From the NCBI RefSeq assembly GCF_003385235.1, contig NZ_PQIA01000035.1, forward strand, positions 1-64,000: 64,000 bases of DNA, written 5' to 3'. The notes under the pieces are model-generated. The model worked only from the letters and a program-made list of their open reading frames with translations, searched no databases and was not told where the DNA came from. Positions 1 to 7,731 of this stretch are shown in pieces. This DNA is from Amycolatopsis circi (GTDB taxonomy: Bacteria > Actinomycetota > Actinomycetes > Mycobacteriales > Pseudonocardiaceae). Position numbers and translations under genes: made by a program. Every line of letters starts with the position of its first letter. The first letter of the stretch is position 1.

Positions 1-209
1 TCCCAATCCCGAGGCAGCAGAAAGTCCGGCCAAAGCACCCACCGCCGCTCCCAACTCAACGACGGGTCGTACTTGGCCCGCATCCGCCGCGACCCCAAAT
101 ACAACCCAAACTCCGGCTCCGGCCCCTCTGGTTTCGGCTTCCCCAGCCCGCGAGCCCGCACCACGGCCCCGTCCGGAAGCACCAAAGTCCCCAGCAACGC
201 AGAATCCAT
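1..209 (-). CDS. N-terminal part of a probable protein phosphatase-like protein (cut by window edge)
   Basis: An open frame runs leftward from an ATG at 209 to the window edge, giving about 69 residues that begin MDSALLGTLVLPDGAVVRAR and contain the segments PEFGLYLGSRR and WPDFLLPRDW. This N-terminal pattern resembles small actinobacterial proteins annotated as protein-tyrosine-phosphatase family, in which a WPDF-LP segment precedes the catalytic domain; that is recalled, not searched. The P-loop would lie beyond the window, so catalytic activity cannot be judged. The gene is divergent from the DUF1707 gene at 278, leaving only 68 bases for both promoters. Confidence 0.5.
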   Translation of the reverse strand, partial: MDSALLGTLVLPDGAVVRARGLGKPKPEGPEPEFGLYLGSRRMRAKYDPSLSWERRWVLWPDFLLPRDW

Positions 210-277
210 CACGCCATGATCCCCCTATCCACCGTTAGACGGACCCGAGCCAGTCTCGACAGGACTAGGCTGCCCAG

Positions 278-946
278 GTGAGTGAAGACCCAGCCACGCC
301 GGGCCCGGACCAGATGCGCGTGTCGGACGCCGATCGGGAGCAGGTCGCGCAGGTCCTGCACCAGGCGCTGTCCGAAGGCCGCATCACGATCAACGAGCTG
401 GAAGAGCGGCTCTCCAGCGTCTACTCGGCGAAAACGTTCGCCGACCTGAAACCGGTGACCGCCGATCTGCCCGGCAGCGCCGCGGTCACCGCCACGGCGT
501 CGGCCTCGCTGCAGGCCGCCCCTTCGCGCGCGCTCGGGCTGCCGGACAACCGCGTCGGCGGGCATCCTGGCTCCGCCGTGTCGGTCGGCCTGATGTCCGC
601 CGCGATGCGCAAGGGCAGCTGGGTGTTGCCGCAGCAGCACACCAGCGTCGCGTTCTGGGGCGGCACCGAGATCGATTTGCGCAGCGCCCGGTTCGCGGAG
701 AAGTCGTGCACGATCACCGCCATCGCGATCATGGGCGGAATCGAGATCACGGTGCCCGATGACATCAACGTGAACGTCACCGGGTTCGGGTTGATGGGCG
801 GTTTCGTGCTGGAGGACAAGTCCGGCGCGCCGCCCGCGCCGCCGACCGCCCCGACCGTGACGATCAACGGCCTCGGCTTCTGGGGCGGCGTCGTGGTGTA
901 CCGCAAGCGCGCCAAGGACTTGAACGCGCCGCAGATCGAGTCCTGA
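278..946 (+). CDS. DUF1707 / LiaF-like C-terminal domain protein
   Basis: The 222-residue protein opens with MRVSDADREQVAQVL and continues through GRITINELEERL (about residues 12-65), the hallmark of the DUF1707 SHOCT-like domain. A linker follows, then a C-terminal half with repeated glycine-rich beta segments (AIMGGIEITVP, GFGLMGGFVLED, GLGFWGGVVVY), as in the LiaF-type 'cell wall-active antibiotics response' domain. It has no membrane segment, so it is probably cytosolic or membrane-peripheral. The start is a GTG at 278. Such proteins are thought to take part in envelope-stress sensing; nothing nearby gives a more specific role. Confidence 0.8.
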   Translation: MSEDPATPGPDQMRVSDADREQVAQVLHQALSEGRITINELEERLSSVYSAKTFADLKPVTADLPGSAAVTATASASLQAAPSRALGLPDNRVGGHPGSAVSVGLMSAAMRKGSWVLPQQHTSVAFWGGTEIDLRSARFAEKSCTITAIAIMGGIEITVPDDINVNVTGFGLMGGFVLEDKSGAPPAPPTAPTVTINGLGFWGGVVVYRKRAKDLNAPQIES

Positions 947-994
947 ACCCGACTGCACACGGCACCGACAAAAACCGCCGTCCCCGGCCCGCGG

Positions 995-1032
995 CTGTGG
1001 ACAACCGCGAGACCGTGACCAGCTGTCCACAG
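995..1032. promoter_or_regulatory. 9-bp inverted repeat CTGTGGACA / TGTCCACAG before deoC
   Basis: Two 9-base arms (995-1003 and 1024-1032) form a perfect inverted repeat with a 20-base spacer in the gap between the DUF1707 gene and deoC. Each arm contains a sequence close to the actinobacterial DnaA box TTGTCCACA. It could be a pair of DnaA boxes, an operator for deoC, or a weak hairpin ending the upstream transcript. No T-run follows it. Confidence 0.4.
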
Positions 1033-1082
1033 ATTCCGGTGAGCGCTCCGGCGCCTGCTGTCGCGCACCTACACTCAGCGGT

Positions 1083-2057
1083 ATGACAGCTACCACCAGC
1101 CCGGCAGCGGCGCCGGACACCCCGTCGCCGCTGACGGACGTCACTCGCGACGAAGCGAGCCTGCGGCGGTTCCTGCACGGGTTGCCCGGTGTCGACCAGG
1201 TCGGCGTCGAGCAGCGTGCGGCGGGGCTCGCGACCCGGAGCATCAAGAAGGAAGCCAAGCGGTGGGCGATCGACACCGCGGTGTCGATGGTCGACCTGAC
1301 CACGCTCGAGGGAGCCGACACGCGCGGCAAGGTCCGCGGCCTCGCCGCCAAGGCGATGCGGCCGGACCCCGAGCGGCAGGACTGCCCGCGAGTCGCGGCC
1401 GTGTGCGTGTACCCGGACCTGGTGGAGACGGCCGTCGAAGCGCTTGCGGGCAGCGGGGTGCGGGTGGCGAGCGTCGCGACCGGCTTCCCCGCGGGCCGCA
1501 CGAGCCGCGAGGTGAAGCTGGCCGACACCCGGCTGGCCGTCGAGGCAGGCGCGGACGAGGTCGACATGGTGATCGACCGCGGCGCCTTCCTCGAAGGCCG
1601 CTACCTGGAGGTGTTCAACGAGATCCGCGCCGTGAAAGAGGCCTGCGGCTCGGCGCACCTGAAGGTGATCCTGGAAACGGGCGAGCTGGCGACGTACGAC
1701 AACGTGCGCCGCGCGTCCTGGCTCGCACTGCTGGCCGGCGGTGACTTCATCAAAACGTCCACCGGCAAGGTGTCGCCCGCCGCGACGCTGCCGGTCACGC
1801 ACGTGATGCTGCAGGCGGTGCACGACTGGCACGAGCGCACCGGCGAACTGCGCGGCGTCAAGCCCGCGGGCGGGATCCGGACTACGAAGGACGCGATCAA
1901 GTACCTCGTCGCCGTGCACGAGGTCGCGGGCGAGCAGTGGCTCACGCCAGACCTGTTCCGGTTCGGCGCGTCGAGCCTGCTCAACGACCTGCTGCTGCAG
2001 CGGCGCACCCAGGTGGACGGCCACTACAGCGGCCCTGACTACGTGACGGTGGACTGA
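1083..2057 (+). CDS. deoC: Deoxyribose-phosphate aldolase
   Basis: DeoC cleaves 2-deoxy-D-ribose 5-phosphate into acetaldehyde and glyceraldehyde 3-phosphate in the cytosol, the last step of deoxynucleoside catabolism. The 324-residue protein shows the class I aldolase core, with RVAAVCVYPDLV, GFPAGRTSREVK, EVDMVIDRGAFLEG and the Schiff-base lysine in FIKTSTGK (about K224), followed by KPAGGIRT. It is longer than the roughly 220-260 residue enterobacterial form through an N-terminal extension typical of actinobacteria. The next gene, an aldehyde dehydrogenase, starts one base after the stop, so the acetaldehyde released can be oxidised by the co-expressed enzyme. Thymidine phosphorylase, cytidine deaminase and nucleoside ABC genes that feed this step lie at 30453-37283. 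Confidence 0.95.
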   Translation: MTATTSPAAAPDTPSPLTDVTRDEASLRRFLHGLPGVDQVGVEQRAAGLATRSIKKEAKRWAIDTAVSMVDLTTLEGADTRGKVRGLAAKAMRPDPERQDCPRVAAVCVYPDLVETAVEALAGSGVRVASVATGFPAGRTSREVKLADTRLAVEAGADEVDMVIDRGAFLEGRYLEVFNEIRAVKEACGSAHLKVILETGELATYDNVRRASWLALLAGGDFIKTSTGKVSPAATLPVTHVMLQAVHDWHERTGELRGVKPAGGIRTTKDAIKYLVAVHEVAGEQWLTPDLFRFGASSLLNDLLLQRRTQVDGHYSGPDYVTVD

Positions 2058-2058
2058 C

Positions 2059-3492
2059 ATGGGCATCTTCGAATACGCGCCCGCGCCGGAATCGCGCGCT
2101 CTGGCCAATCTGAAAGAGCATTACAAGCCGTTCATCAACGGCGAATTCGTCGACGGTTCGGGCGAGCCGCTCAAGACGATCAACCCGGCCACCGAGGAGA
2201 TCCTCGCCGAGGTCGGCACCGCGTCGGAGTCCGATGTGGACACCGCGGTGAAGGCCGCGCGCAAGGCGTACACGTCGGTCTGGTCGAAAATGCCGGGCGC
2301 GGAACGGGCGAAATACCTGTTCCGCATCGCGCGGCTGATCCAGGAACGCTCGCGCGAGCTGGCGGTGCTGGAGACGCTGGACAACGGGAAGCCGATCAAG
2401 GAGTCGCGCGATTCCGACGTGCCCACCGCGGCCGCGCATTTCTTCTACCACGCGGGCTGGGCGGACAAGCTCGGCTACGCGGGCTACGGCCCGGACCCGA
2501 AGCCGCTCGGCGTCGCGGGCCAGGTGATCCCGTGGAACTTCCCGCTGTTGATGCTGGCGTGGAAGATCGCGCCGGCGCTGGCCACCGGCAACACCGTCGT
2601 CCTCAAGCCCGCCGAGACCACGCCGCTGACCGCGCTGGTGTTCGCCGAGATCTGCCAGCAGGCCGAGCTGCCGCCGGGCGTGGTGAACATCCTGCCCGGC
2701 GCCGGCGACATCGGAGCGTCCATTGTGGAGCATCCGGACGTCGACAAGATCGCGTTCACCGGCTCCACTGAGGTCGGCAAGCTGATCCAGCGCACCGTCG
2801 CGGGCACCCGCAAGAAGCTGACCCTGGAACTCGGCGGCAAGGCGGCGAACGTGGTGTTCGACGACGCCCCGCTGGACCAGGCGGTGGAGGGCATCGTCAA
2901 CGGCATCTTCTTCAACCAGGGCCACGTCTGCTGCGCGGGCTCGCGCCTGCTGGTGCAGGAATCGGTGGCCGAGGAGGTGCTGGAGAAACTCCGGTACCGA
3001 GTGTCGACGCTTCGCATGGGCGACCCGCTGGACAAGAACACCGACCTCGGCGCCATCAACTCGGCCGAGCAGCTGGCGAAGATCCGCGGCCTGGTCGAAT
3101 CCGGCGACGCGGAAGGCGCGCAGCGCTGGACCAGCCCGTGCCCGGTTCCCGACCGCGGGTTCTTCTTCGCGCCGACGGTGTTCTCCGAAGTCCACCAGTC
3201 AATGCGGATCGCGCGGGAGGAGATCTTCGGCCCCGTGCTGTCGGTCCTCACCTTCCGCACCCCGGAAGAAGCCGTGGCGAAGGCGAACAACACGCCGTAC
3301 GGGCTGTCCGCGGGCATCTGGACCGAGAAGGGTTCGCGCATTCTGTGGATGGCGAACCAGCTCCGGGCAGGCGTCGTCTGGGCCAACACGTTCAACCGCT
3401 TCGACCCCGCCGCCCCGTTCGGCGGCTACCAGGAGTCCGGTTTCGGCCGCGAAGGCGGACGCACCGGTTTGGAGGCCTACCTCAATGTCTGA
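2059..3492 (+). CDS. NAD(P)-dependent aldehyde dehydrogenase
   Basis: This full-length 477-residue enzyme oxidises an aldehyde to the acid. It carries the ALDH core: VIPWNFPLLMLAWKIAPAL (cofactor-binding and substrate entry), GNTVVLKPAETTP, FTGSTEVGK, the general-base motif TLELGGKAANVVFDD and the catalytic cysteine in FNQGHVCCAGSRL (C291/C292). The C-terminal EEIFGPVLSVLTF and GGYQESGFGREGG are also family signatures. Co-transcription with deoC makes acetaldehyde a likely substrate (inference). It overlaps the following ALDH-like gene by 8 bases. The start is the ATG right after the deoC stop. Confidence 0.93.
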   Translation: MGIFEYAPAPESRALANLKEHYKPFINGEFVDGSGEPLKTINPATEEILAEVGTASESDVDTAVKAARKAYTSVWSKMPGAERAKYLFRIARLIQERSRELAVLETLDNGKPIKESRDSDVPTAAAHFFYHAGWADKLGYAGYGPDPKPLGVAGQVIPWNFPLLMLAWKIAPALATGNTVVLKPAETTPLTALVFAEICQQAELPPGVVNILPGAGDIGASIVEHPDVDKIAFTGSTEVGKLIQRTVAGTRKKLTLELGGKAANVVFDDAPLDQAVEGIVNGIFFNQGHVCCAGSRLLVQESVAEEVLEKLRYRVSTLRMGDPLDKNTDLGAINSAEQLAKIRGLVESGDAEGAQRWTSPCPVPDRGFFFAPTVFSEVHQSMRIAREEIFGPVLSVLTFRTPEEAVAKANNTPYGLSAGIWTEKGSRILWMANQLRAGVVWANTFNRFDPAAPFGGYQESGFGREGGRTGLEAYLNV

Positions 3493-4351
3493 CCGGATTT
3501 CCGTCGCCAAAACCTACAAGCTTTACCTCGGCGGCAAATTCCCCCGCTCGGAATCAGGCCGGGTCTACCCCGTCACCGATTCCAAGGGCGCTTTCCTGGC
3601 CAACGCCGCCCACGCGTCGCGCAAAGACCTGCGCGACGCGGTGTCCGCCGCCCGCAAGGCATTCCCAGGTTGGTCGTCGGCAACTGCATACAACCGCGGC
3701 CAGGTCCTCTACCGCGTCGCCGAGGTCATGGAAGGCCGCCGCGCGCAGTTCGCCGCCGAGGTGGCCGCCTGCGAAGGCGTCGCCGCGAAAAAGGCCGAGT
3801 CCCTTGTGGACGCGGCCATCGACCGCTGGGTCTGGTACGCGGGCTGGACCGACAAGATCGCGGCGGTCCTGGGCGCCGCCAACCCGGTAGCCGGCCCGTA
3901 CTTCTCCTTCACCACGCCAGAACCCACCGGGGTCGTCGGCGTCCTGGCCCCGCAAGAGTCCTCCCTGCTCGGCCTGGTCACGGTCCTGGCCCCAGTCCTG
4001 GCCACCGGCTCGACGGCGGTCCTCGTCTCCAGCGCGGACCGCCCGCTGCCCGCCATCACGCTGTCCGAGGTCCTGGCCACCTCCGACGTCCCCGGCGGGG
4101 TCGCCAACATCCTGACCGGCCGAGCCGCGGAACTAGGCCCCTGGCTGGCCTCCCACGGAGACGTCAACGCTCTGGACCCGACCGGCGCCACCCCCGCCGA
4201 CCGCGTCACCCTGGCCCAGGAAGCCGCGGGAACGGTGAAACGAGTCCTGTCCGTCCCCGACGCCGAGCCGGACTGGACCGCCGAGCCAGACCTGTCCCGC
4301 ATTCGGCGGTACCTGGAAGCGAAAACCGTCTGGCATCCGATGGGCGTCTGA
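3485..4351 (+). CDS. Short aldehyde dehydrogenase-family protein lacking the catalytic half
   Basis: The 288-residue product aligns with the N-terminal, cofactor-binding part of aldehyde dehydrogenases: YKLYLGGKFPRSESGRVYPV, then AARKAFPGWSSATAYNRGQ, then a GVVGVLAPQESSLLGLVTVLAPVLATGSTAVL segment matching the fold around the cofactor pocket. It ends before the region that holds the ELGGK glutamate, the active-site cysteine and the EEIFGP motif, and I see no such residues. It overlaps the full-length ALDH by 8 bases and is followed by a strong hairpin, so deoC, the ALDH and this gene form one operon. It is well conserved in reading frame and codon use, so it looks like a maintained protein, perhaps a partner or structural subunit, rather than a fresh truncation (inference). 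Confidence 0.85.
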   Translation: MSDRISVAKTYKLYLGGKFPRSESGRVYPVTDSKGAFLANAAHASRKDLRDAVSAARKAFPGWSSATAYNRGQVLYRVAEVMEGRRAQFAAEVAACEGVAAKKAESLVDAAIDRWVWYAGWTDKIAAVLGAANPVAGPYFSFTTPEPTGVVGVLAPQESSLLGLVTVLAPVLATGSTAVLVSSADRPLPAITLSEVLATSDVPGGVANILTGRAAELGPWLASHGDVNALDPTGATPADRVTLAQEAAGTVKRVLSVPDAEPDWTAEPDLSRIRRYLEAKTVWHPMGV

Positions 4352-4368
4352 CATTCGAGTTCACCCAG

Positions 4369-4402
4369 ACCGCCGTTCCGGTTAACCCGGAACGGCGGTT
4401 TT
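4369..4402 (+). terminator. Intrinsic terminator of the deoC-ALDH operon
   Basis: A 13-bp perfect stem (ACCGCCGTTCCGG paired with CCGGAACGGCGGT) closes a 5-base loop and is followed at once by TTTT. It lies 18 bases after the stop codon of the short ALDH gene. Confidence 0.85.
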
Positions 4403-4710
4403 GTCTGCGACAACTAGAAAAATTGCGCACCGGGCAGACTTTTCTTAGGTTGGGCGGCCAACCAATAAGGAGTAGAGTGAACCGCCCTGTGCCCGGCAAG
4501 CCGCATCGCTATTTCTCACAGAGATTTCCGCAGCCGACTTCCCTCTTAGCAGTAGTATTCGCCCAATTTCGCGAATCTATTGCCTGTTTTCTACGAGTAT
4601 GCTCGACCCTCGCGACTTATCGTGCTCCGTCGGTTACGGTGAATATCGCCGCGAGGCACCGAACCGACCGTTGCGCGAAATGTCCGCCGTGTCTTGGGGA
4701 GGGCGAGGAC
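4403..4710. other. AT-richer gap before the ESX-type cluster
   Basis: This stretch is visibly richer in A and T than its surroundings. It holds a TTTCGCGAAT site at 4567-4576 that is one base from the perfect palindrome TTTCGCGAAA at 7260. A frame reads through it into the gene at 4711, but its codon use is poor. I take it as the promoter and leader region of the gene at 4711; no RNA gene is recognisable. Confidence 0.4.
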
Positions 4711-5139
4711 ATGGACCAGCCTGCCGCTGACGCAGGTAAGAACTGGTTGCCGGACTTCACCTTCACCATCACCGACACCGGAGCAGCACCGCCGGGCCCC
4801 GGCTTCACCATGAGCCGCGACGACGCCCGGAGCATGCTCAACCTCGCCAAACAGGCCCGCGAGCAGTTCGACGACATGCGGATCCACGCACAGTACTTGA
4901 CCAGGCTGACTCCGCCCGCGGACGAACCGGCGAGCAACGACTACAACAGGCGATTGACCGGCAGCGACTCCGGCGACGGCGCGTTCGGGGCAGGCCTGGC
5001 GAACCTCATTCACCTGCGCGACTACACAGGCGAGCTGGTCCGGAAGCTGGAACAAGCACTCGGGATCACCGAGAGTTCCGACAAAGCCGCAGCCGCCGAG
5101 GTGAAGGCCTCCGGCGAGCCAACGGGCCTCGCCGGATGA
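4711..5139 (+). CDS. Small ESX-cluster protein of unknown function
   Basis: The 142-residue protein starts at an ATG preceded by GGGGAGGGCGAGG. It has no signal peptide or membrane segment. The middle (MSRDDARSMLNLAKQAREQFDDMRI) and the end (LANLIHLRDYTGELVRKLEQALG) look helical, as in the two-helix PE/WXG100-like partners that precede PPE-type genes. It shares an ATGA overlap with the DUF3558 lipoprotein gene, and a PPE-like gene follows. I infer it is a secreted ESX substrate or partner; the sequence alone does not prove this. Confidence 0.65.
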   Translation: MDQPAADAGKNWLPDFTFTITDTGAAPPGPGFTMSRDDARSMLNLAKQAREQFDDMRIHAQYLTRLTPPADEPASNDYNRRLTGSDSGDGAFGAGLANLIHLRDYTGELVRKLEQALGITESSDKAAAAEVKASGEPTGLAG

Positions 5140-5762
5140 ACCGCCGCTCGCCAGCGTGGCTGCTCGTCGCCGTCGGCACGCTCGTCACCGCTGCGGGATG
5201 TTCGGGAGGCAATGCCCCCTCGCCGCCGGTTTCCTCGGCGCCATCGCCGGCCGCGGCTTCCCTGCCCTACGGAGGAGCGCCGAAGGTGGACCGGCCCCTG
5301 CCTTCGTCGGTCTTGTCGGGCGATCCCTGCCACAACGCGCTGACCGCTGAGCAGCTCAAGGAAATACTCGGTGCCACGGATCCGCCCAAACCCGAGAACA
5401 TCCCGGCGACCGGGCCGTCCTGCCGGTGGAACCATCCGGACTCCGGTGCCGGACTGAATATTTTCTACGACATCCGCACCCGCCAGGGACTCAGTTCGGT
5501 CTACCAGAACACCAAACCGAAGACGACCACGTGGCGGCAGCTTCCCTTGGTCCAGGGATTCCCCGCAGTCGCGTTCTCGATCCATCCCGTCTCTGGAGTC
5601 GATGATTCCTGCGAAGTGAGCGTGGGAATCGCGGACGACTACACCTTCGACGCGGCGCTGACCCTCGGCCGCGGCAAAGAAGGAAAAGCCGATCCCTGCG
5701 AGCTGACGGCCAAGGTCGCCGACATGGTCGCCGGGAACCTTCGGCAGCGGGCGGGTTCGTGA
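5136..5762 (+). CDS. DUF3558 family lipoprotein
   Basis: The 208-residue product starts MNRRSPAWLLVAVGTLVTAAGCSGG, a type II signal peptide with the lipobox TAAGC, so it is predicted to be lipid-anchored on the outer face of the membrane. Mature-chain features match DUF3558: DPCHNALTAEQLKEILG, PSCRWNHPDSGAGLNI and a C-terminal DPCELTAKVADMVAGNL, with paired cysteines. It overlaps the preceding gene by 4 bases and the PPE-like gene by 1 base (TGATG), which ties all three into one transcript. DUF3558 lipoproteins recur beside ESX substrate genes in Pseudonocardiaceae. Confidence 0.88.
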   Translation: MNRRSPAWLLVAVGTLVTAAGCSGGNAPSPPVSSAPSPAAASLPYGGAPKVDRPLPSSVLSGDPCHNALTAEQLKEILGATDPPKPENIPATGPSCRWNHPDSGAGLNIFYDIRTRQGLSSVYQNTKPKTTTWRQLPLVQGFPAVAFSIHPVSGVDDSCEVSVGIADDYTFDAALTLGRGKEGKADPCELTAKVADMVAGNLRQRAGS

Positions 5763-7108
5763 TGGGCTTCGTGGATTTGCTCGAGGACGTCGGCCACTGG
5801 GTCGGCGAGCGCATTGACGACCTCGGCAAGTTCTACTCCGTCGCTTTCCACGGCAACACCGGCGACGAAGCCGTGCCCGCGCCCGAACTGGCCCGCAAGG
5901 TGCTCGCCGGGCCCGGTACTTCGGTTTGGCACGAAGGCGCCGGGCGAGCGGTCCAGCTCAGCAGCGAGCACCACGAGGCCAGCGATCTGGTCTCCCGCAT
6001 GAGCACCGGGCTGGAATCCGCTTGGACCGGCAAGGCCGCGGATGCCGCGCAGACCCGGATTCGCGCCCTGGCGGAGATCGCGTCCGTGTCCGCGGCGATC
6101 TACACCACCAACGGCGCCAATCTGTCCGACGTCGCGCACGGGTTCGACGCCATGAAGACCTCCCTGCAACCGATGCCGGACCAGCCGCCGCACCTGACTT
6201 TTCTCGATCGGATCACTCCCTGGGAGACCGACGCGGAGAGGGAGATCCACCAGTACAACGCGGTGGCCCAGCAGAACGTCGACCGCTATCAGGCCTACGT
6301 CCAGCATGCCCGCACAGGCAGCCAGCAGCTGCAGGCCGACTACGGGCGGCTCGACGATTTCGGCGGGCGGAGCACCACGGCCGGCTCCCAGCTGAAGGCG
6401 GGACGAAAACCTGACGACGCACCGCATTTCCCGAAACCTCGAAACCCCGGGCATCCGCCGGACGCTCCTCCCCCGGCCTCCGCGCCACCGACGAGTGGAC
6501 CGTCCACAAGGCGAGGGCCCAGCGAAAAAACCGGCCCGGGCATGGAACTGCCGTCGAGAACCGGCGATCAGACGGTGCCATCCGGATGGACACAGCCCTC
6601 GTCAGATCCAGCGACGACCAGGGATTGGGTTCCGCCTGCCGCCGCACCCCGCACCGGCGAGTCAGGGAGCGGCAGTGCGTCGTGGTCGTCGATTCCTGTC
6701 CAAGGAAACGCAAGCACCGGAGGGGAAGGCCGTTCAGGCGGGAACACCGAAGCCCGCAGCCGAGCGGGCAGCCCACCAAAACCGGGCCCCGGCGGAAGAA
6801 CCGGCGGGGGCGAAGAAGGCCGCCCAGGAAGCAACACAGCACGCGGCACAAGCGCCACCCCCGGCAAGACCGGTTCCCGAGGCACCCCAGGCGCAGGCGG
6901 AATAACCCCGACCCGCGGCAAAGACAAAAACGAAGACTCCCAGGAACACCACCGCAAATACGGCCTGGAGACCGACGACGCCTTCTCCCTCACCGACGAC
7001 GACGGAGAACGCACCGTGGATCCCCGCACCGGTTTGCCTAGGACGGCAGCCGGACGCACAGCACCCCGCTGTCCGCGATCGACCTCACCGGTCGCGGGCG
7101 CGTGCTGA
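5762..7108 (+). CDS. PPE-like/WXG100-type protein with low-complexity tail and a disrupted C terminus
   Basis: About 448 residues. The first 215 or so are helical with WXG100/PPE-like features (ESAWTGKAADAAQTRIRALAEIASVSAAIY). A long Pro/Gly/Ser/Arg-rich region follows, and then KYGLETDDAFSLTDDDGE and VDPRTGLP, which resemble the usual last motif of these Pseudonocardiaceae proteins. After VDPRTGLP (about 7038) the frame continues for about 20 unrelated residues (RTAAGRTAPRCPRSTSPVAGAC), while another frame from 7042 encodes what looks like the end of an EspG-type protein. I read this as a deletion that removed the true C terminus and most of the next gene. It could start at GTG 5759 or ATG 5762; I chose the ATG. 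Confidence 0.75.
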   Translation: MGFVDLLEDVGHWVGERIDDLGKFYSVAFHGNTGDEAVPAPELARKVLAGPGTSVWHEGAGRAVQLSSEHHEASDLVSRMSTGLESAWTGKAADAAQTRIRALAEIASVSAAIYTTNGANLSDVAHGFDAMKTSLQPMPDQPPHLTFLDRITPWETDAEREIHQYNAVAQQNVDRYQAYVQHARTGSQQLQADYGRLDDFGGRSTTAGSQLKAGRKPDDAPHFPKPRNPGHPPDAPPPASAPPTSGPSTRRGPSEKTGPGMELPSRTGDQTVPSGWTQPSSDPATTRDWVPPAAAPRTGESGSGSASWSSIPVQGNASTGGEGRSGGNTEARSRAGSPPKPGPGGRTGGGEEGRPGSNTARGTSATPGKTGSRGTPGAGGITPTRGKDKNEDSQEHHRKYGLETDDAFSLTDDDGERTVDPRTGLPRTAAGRTAPRCPRSTSPVAGAC

Positions 7109-7215
7109 GTTTCGTCAGCCCCGACGACTCCGGCGGGCTGCAGATCAACGTCTACTCCGGCACCCGCTCCCACCTCGTCGACGCGCTGGCGCTGACGCTC
7201 GCCGAACTCGCCTGA
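7042..7215 (+). pseudogene. 3' remnant of an EspG-type ESX secretion-associated gene
   Basis: A frame open from 7042 encodes DGSRTHSTPLSAIDLTGRGR, continues through VLSFVSPDDSGGLQINVYSG and ends TRSHLVDALALTLAELA before a TGA at 7213-7215. An in-frame TAG sits just upstream at 7039-7041 and there is no start codon. The strand-turn-helix layout and the ...GT..HLVDAL...L ending resemble the C terminus of EspG-family chaperones, which normally follow PPE genes. I interpret it as the tail of a deleted espG-like gene; the family match is by eye. Confidence 0.5.
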
Positions 7216-7259
7216 GCGGCGATCACCGGACGGCAACATTTCGCGCCATGCCTCTATCC

Positions 7260-7269
7260 TTTCGCGAAA
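7260..7269. promoter_or_regulatory. Palindrome TTTCGCGAAA, candidate operator
   Basis: A perfect 10-base palindrome lies about 83 bases upstream of the small gene at 7352. Near-matches occur at 7657 (TTTCTCGAAA), 7743 (TTTCGAGAAA) and 4567 (TTTCGCGAAT), around the XRE regulator gene and before the ESX cluster. It is a plausible binding site for the XRE protein encoded at 7732. Confidence 0.4.
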
Positions 7270-7351
7270 TTCTCTGCCAACATGAGCCATTGGGGAAATT
7301 TCGACGCCCCGGTCCGGTACAGGCGCCGCCAGCACGTCAGGAGGACTCCGC

Positions 7352-7591
7352 ATGACCCTGCGTCCCGCTCAGCCCGAAGAAGCACTCGCCCTCGAGTTCC
7401 TCGGCACCACCAGCGCGGGCGGCAACTGCCCCAACGCTTATCGCACCAACCGCGGCACGTACGTCGTCCAGGGATACCGGGTCACCGACGAGGAGGCGCT
7501 GCGGCAACTGCACGAACGCGGCATGCCGGACACCGAAACGGCCGTCGAAATCCCCGCCGGCCTCCTCAAGTTCTTCCCGCGGGAAGCTTGA
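7352..7591 (+). CDS. Small conserved hypothetical protein, partner of the XRE regulator
   Basis: A 79-residue protein preceded by the strong ribosome site CAGGAGGA at the right spacing. It has no signal peptide or membrane segment. Recognisable stretches are GTTSAGGNCPNAYRTNRGTYVVQGY and the ending VEIPAGLLKFFPREA. Small proteins of this kind often sit next to XRE/DUF5753 regulators in actinomycetes (recalled), in the manner of BldB/DUF397-type partner genes. I do not recognise a domain with known function. Confidence 0.75.
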   Translation: MTLRPAQPEEALALEFLGTTSAGGNCPNAYRTNRGTYVVQGYRVTDEEALRQLHERGMPDTETAVEIPAGLLKFFPREA

Positions 7592-7656
7592 GAACGGCGG
7601 GCCGGCGCGGGCGAGGCAAGGCGTCCCGGCGATCCAGACGCACTAGGCGCCCAGGA

Positions 7657-7668
7657 TTTCTCGAAACT
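7657..7668. promoter_or_regulatory. Upstream half of a 12-base inverted repeat flanking the XRE gene start
   Basis: TTTCTCGAAACT at 7657-7668 is the exact reverse complement of AGTTTCGAGAAA at 7741-7752, which lies at codons 4-7 of the XRE gene. The arms are 72 bases apart, and each contains a near-palindromic 10-mer (TTTCTCGAAA / TTTCGAGAAA). The arrangement suggests autoregulation by looping or by two operator sites. Confidence 0.45.
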
Positions 7669-7731
7669 CGACCCCAGGTGTGGGAAGATGCCATCGGGTT
7701 CGAGGAATTCCGCATGCGATAGCGAGGGCGA

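Noticed and set aside
995..1032. Replication origin
   Set aside because: Only two DnaA-like boxes, with no dnaA or dnaN gene nearby and no AT-rich unwinding region.
3670..5139. 489-residue frame reading through the terminator into the gene at 4711
   Set aside because: The first 347 residues are Arg/Pro-rich shadow of the short ALDH and non-coding DNA, and the frame crosses a strong terminator. A good ribosome site supports ATG 4711.
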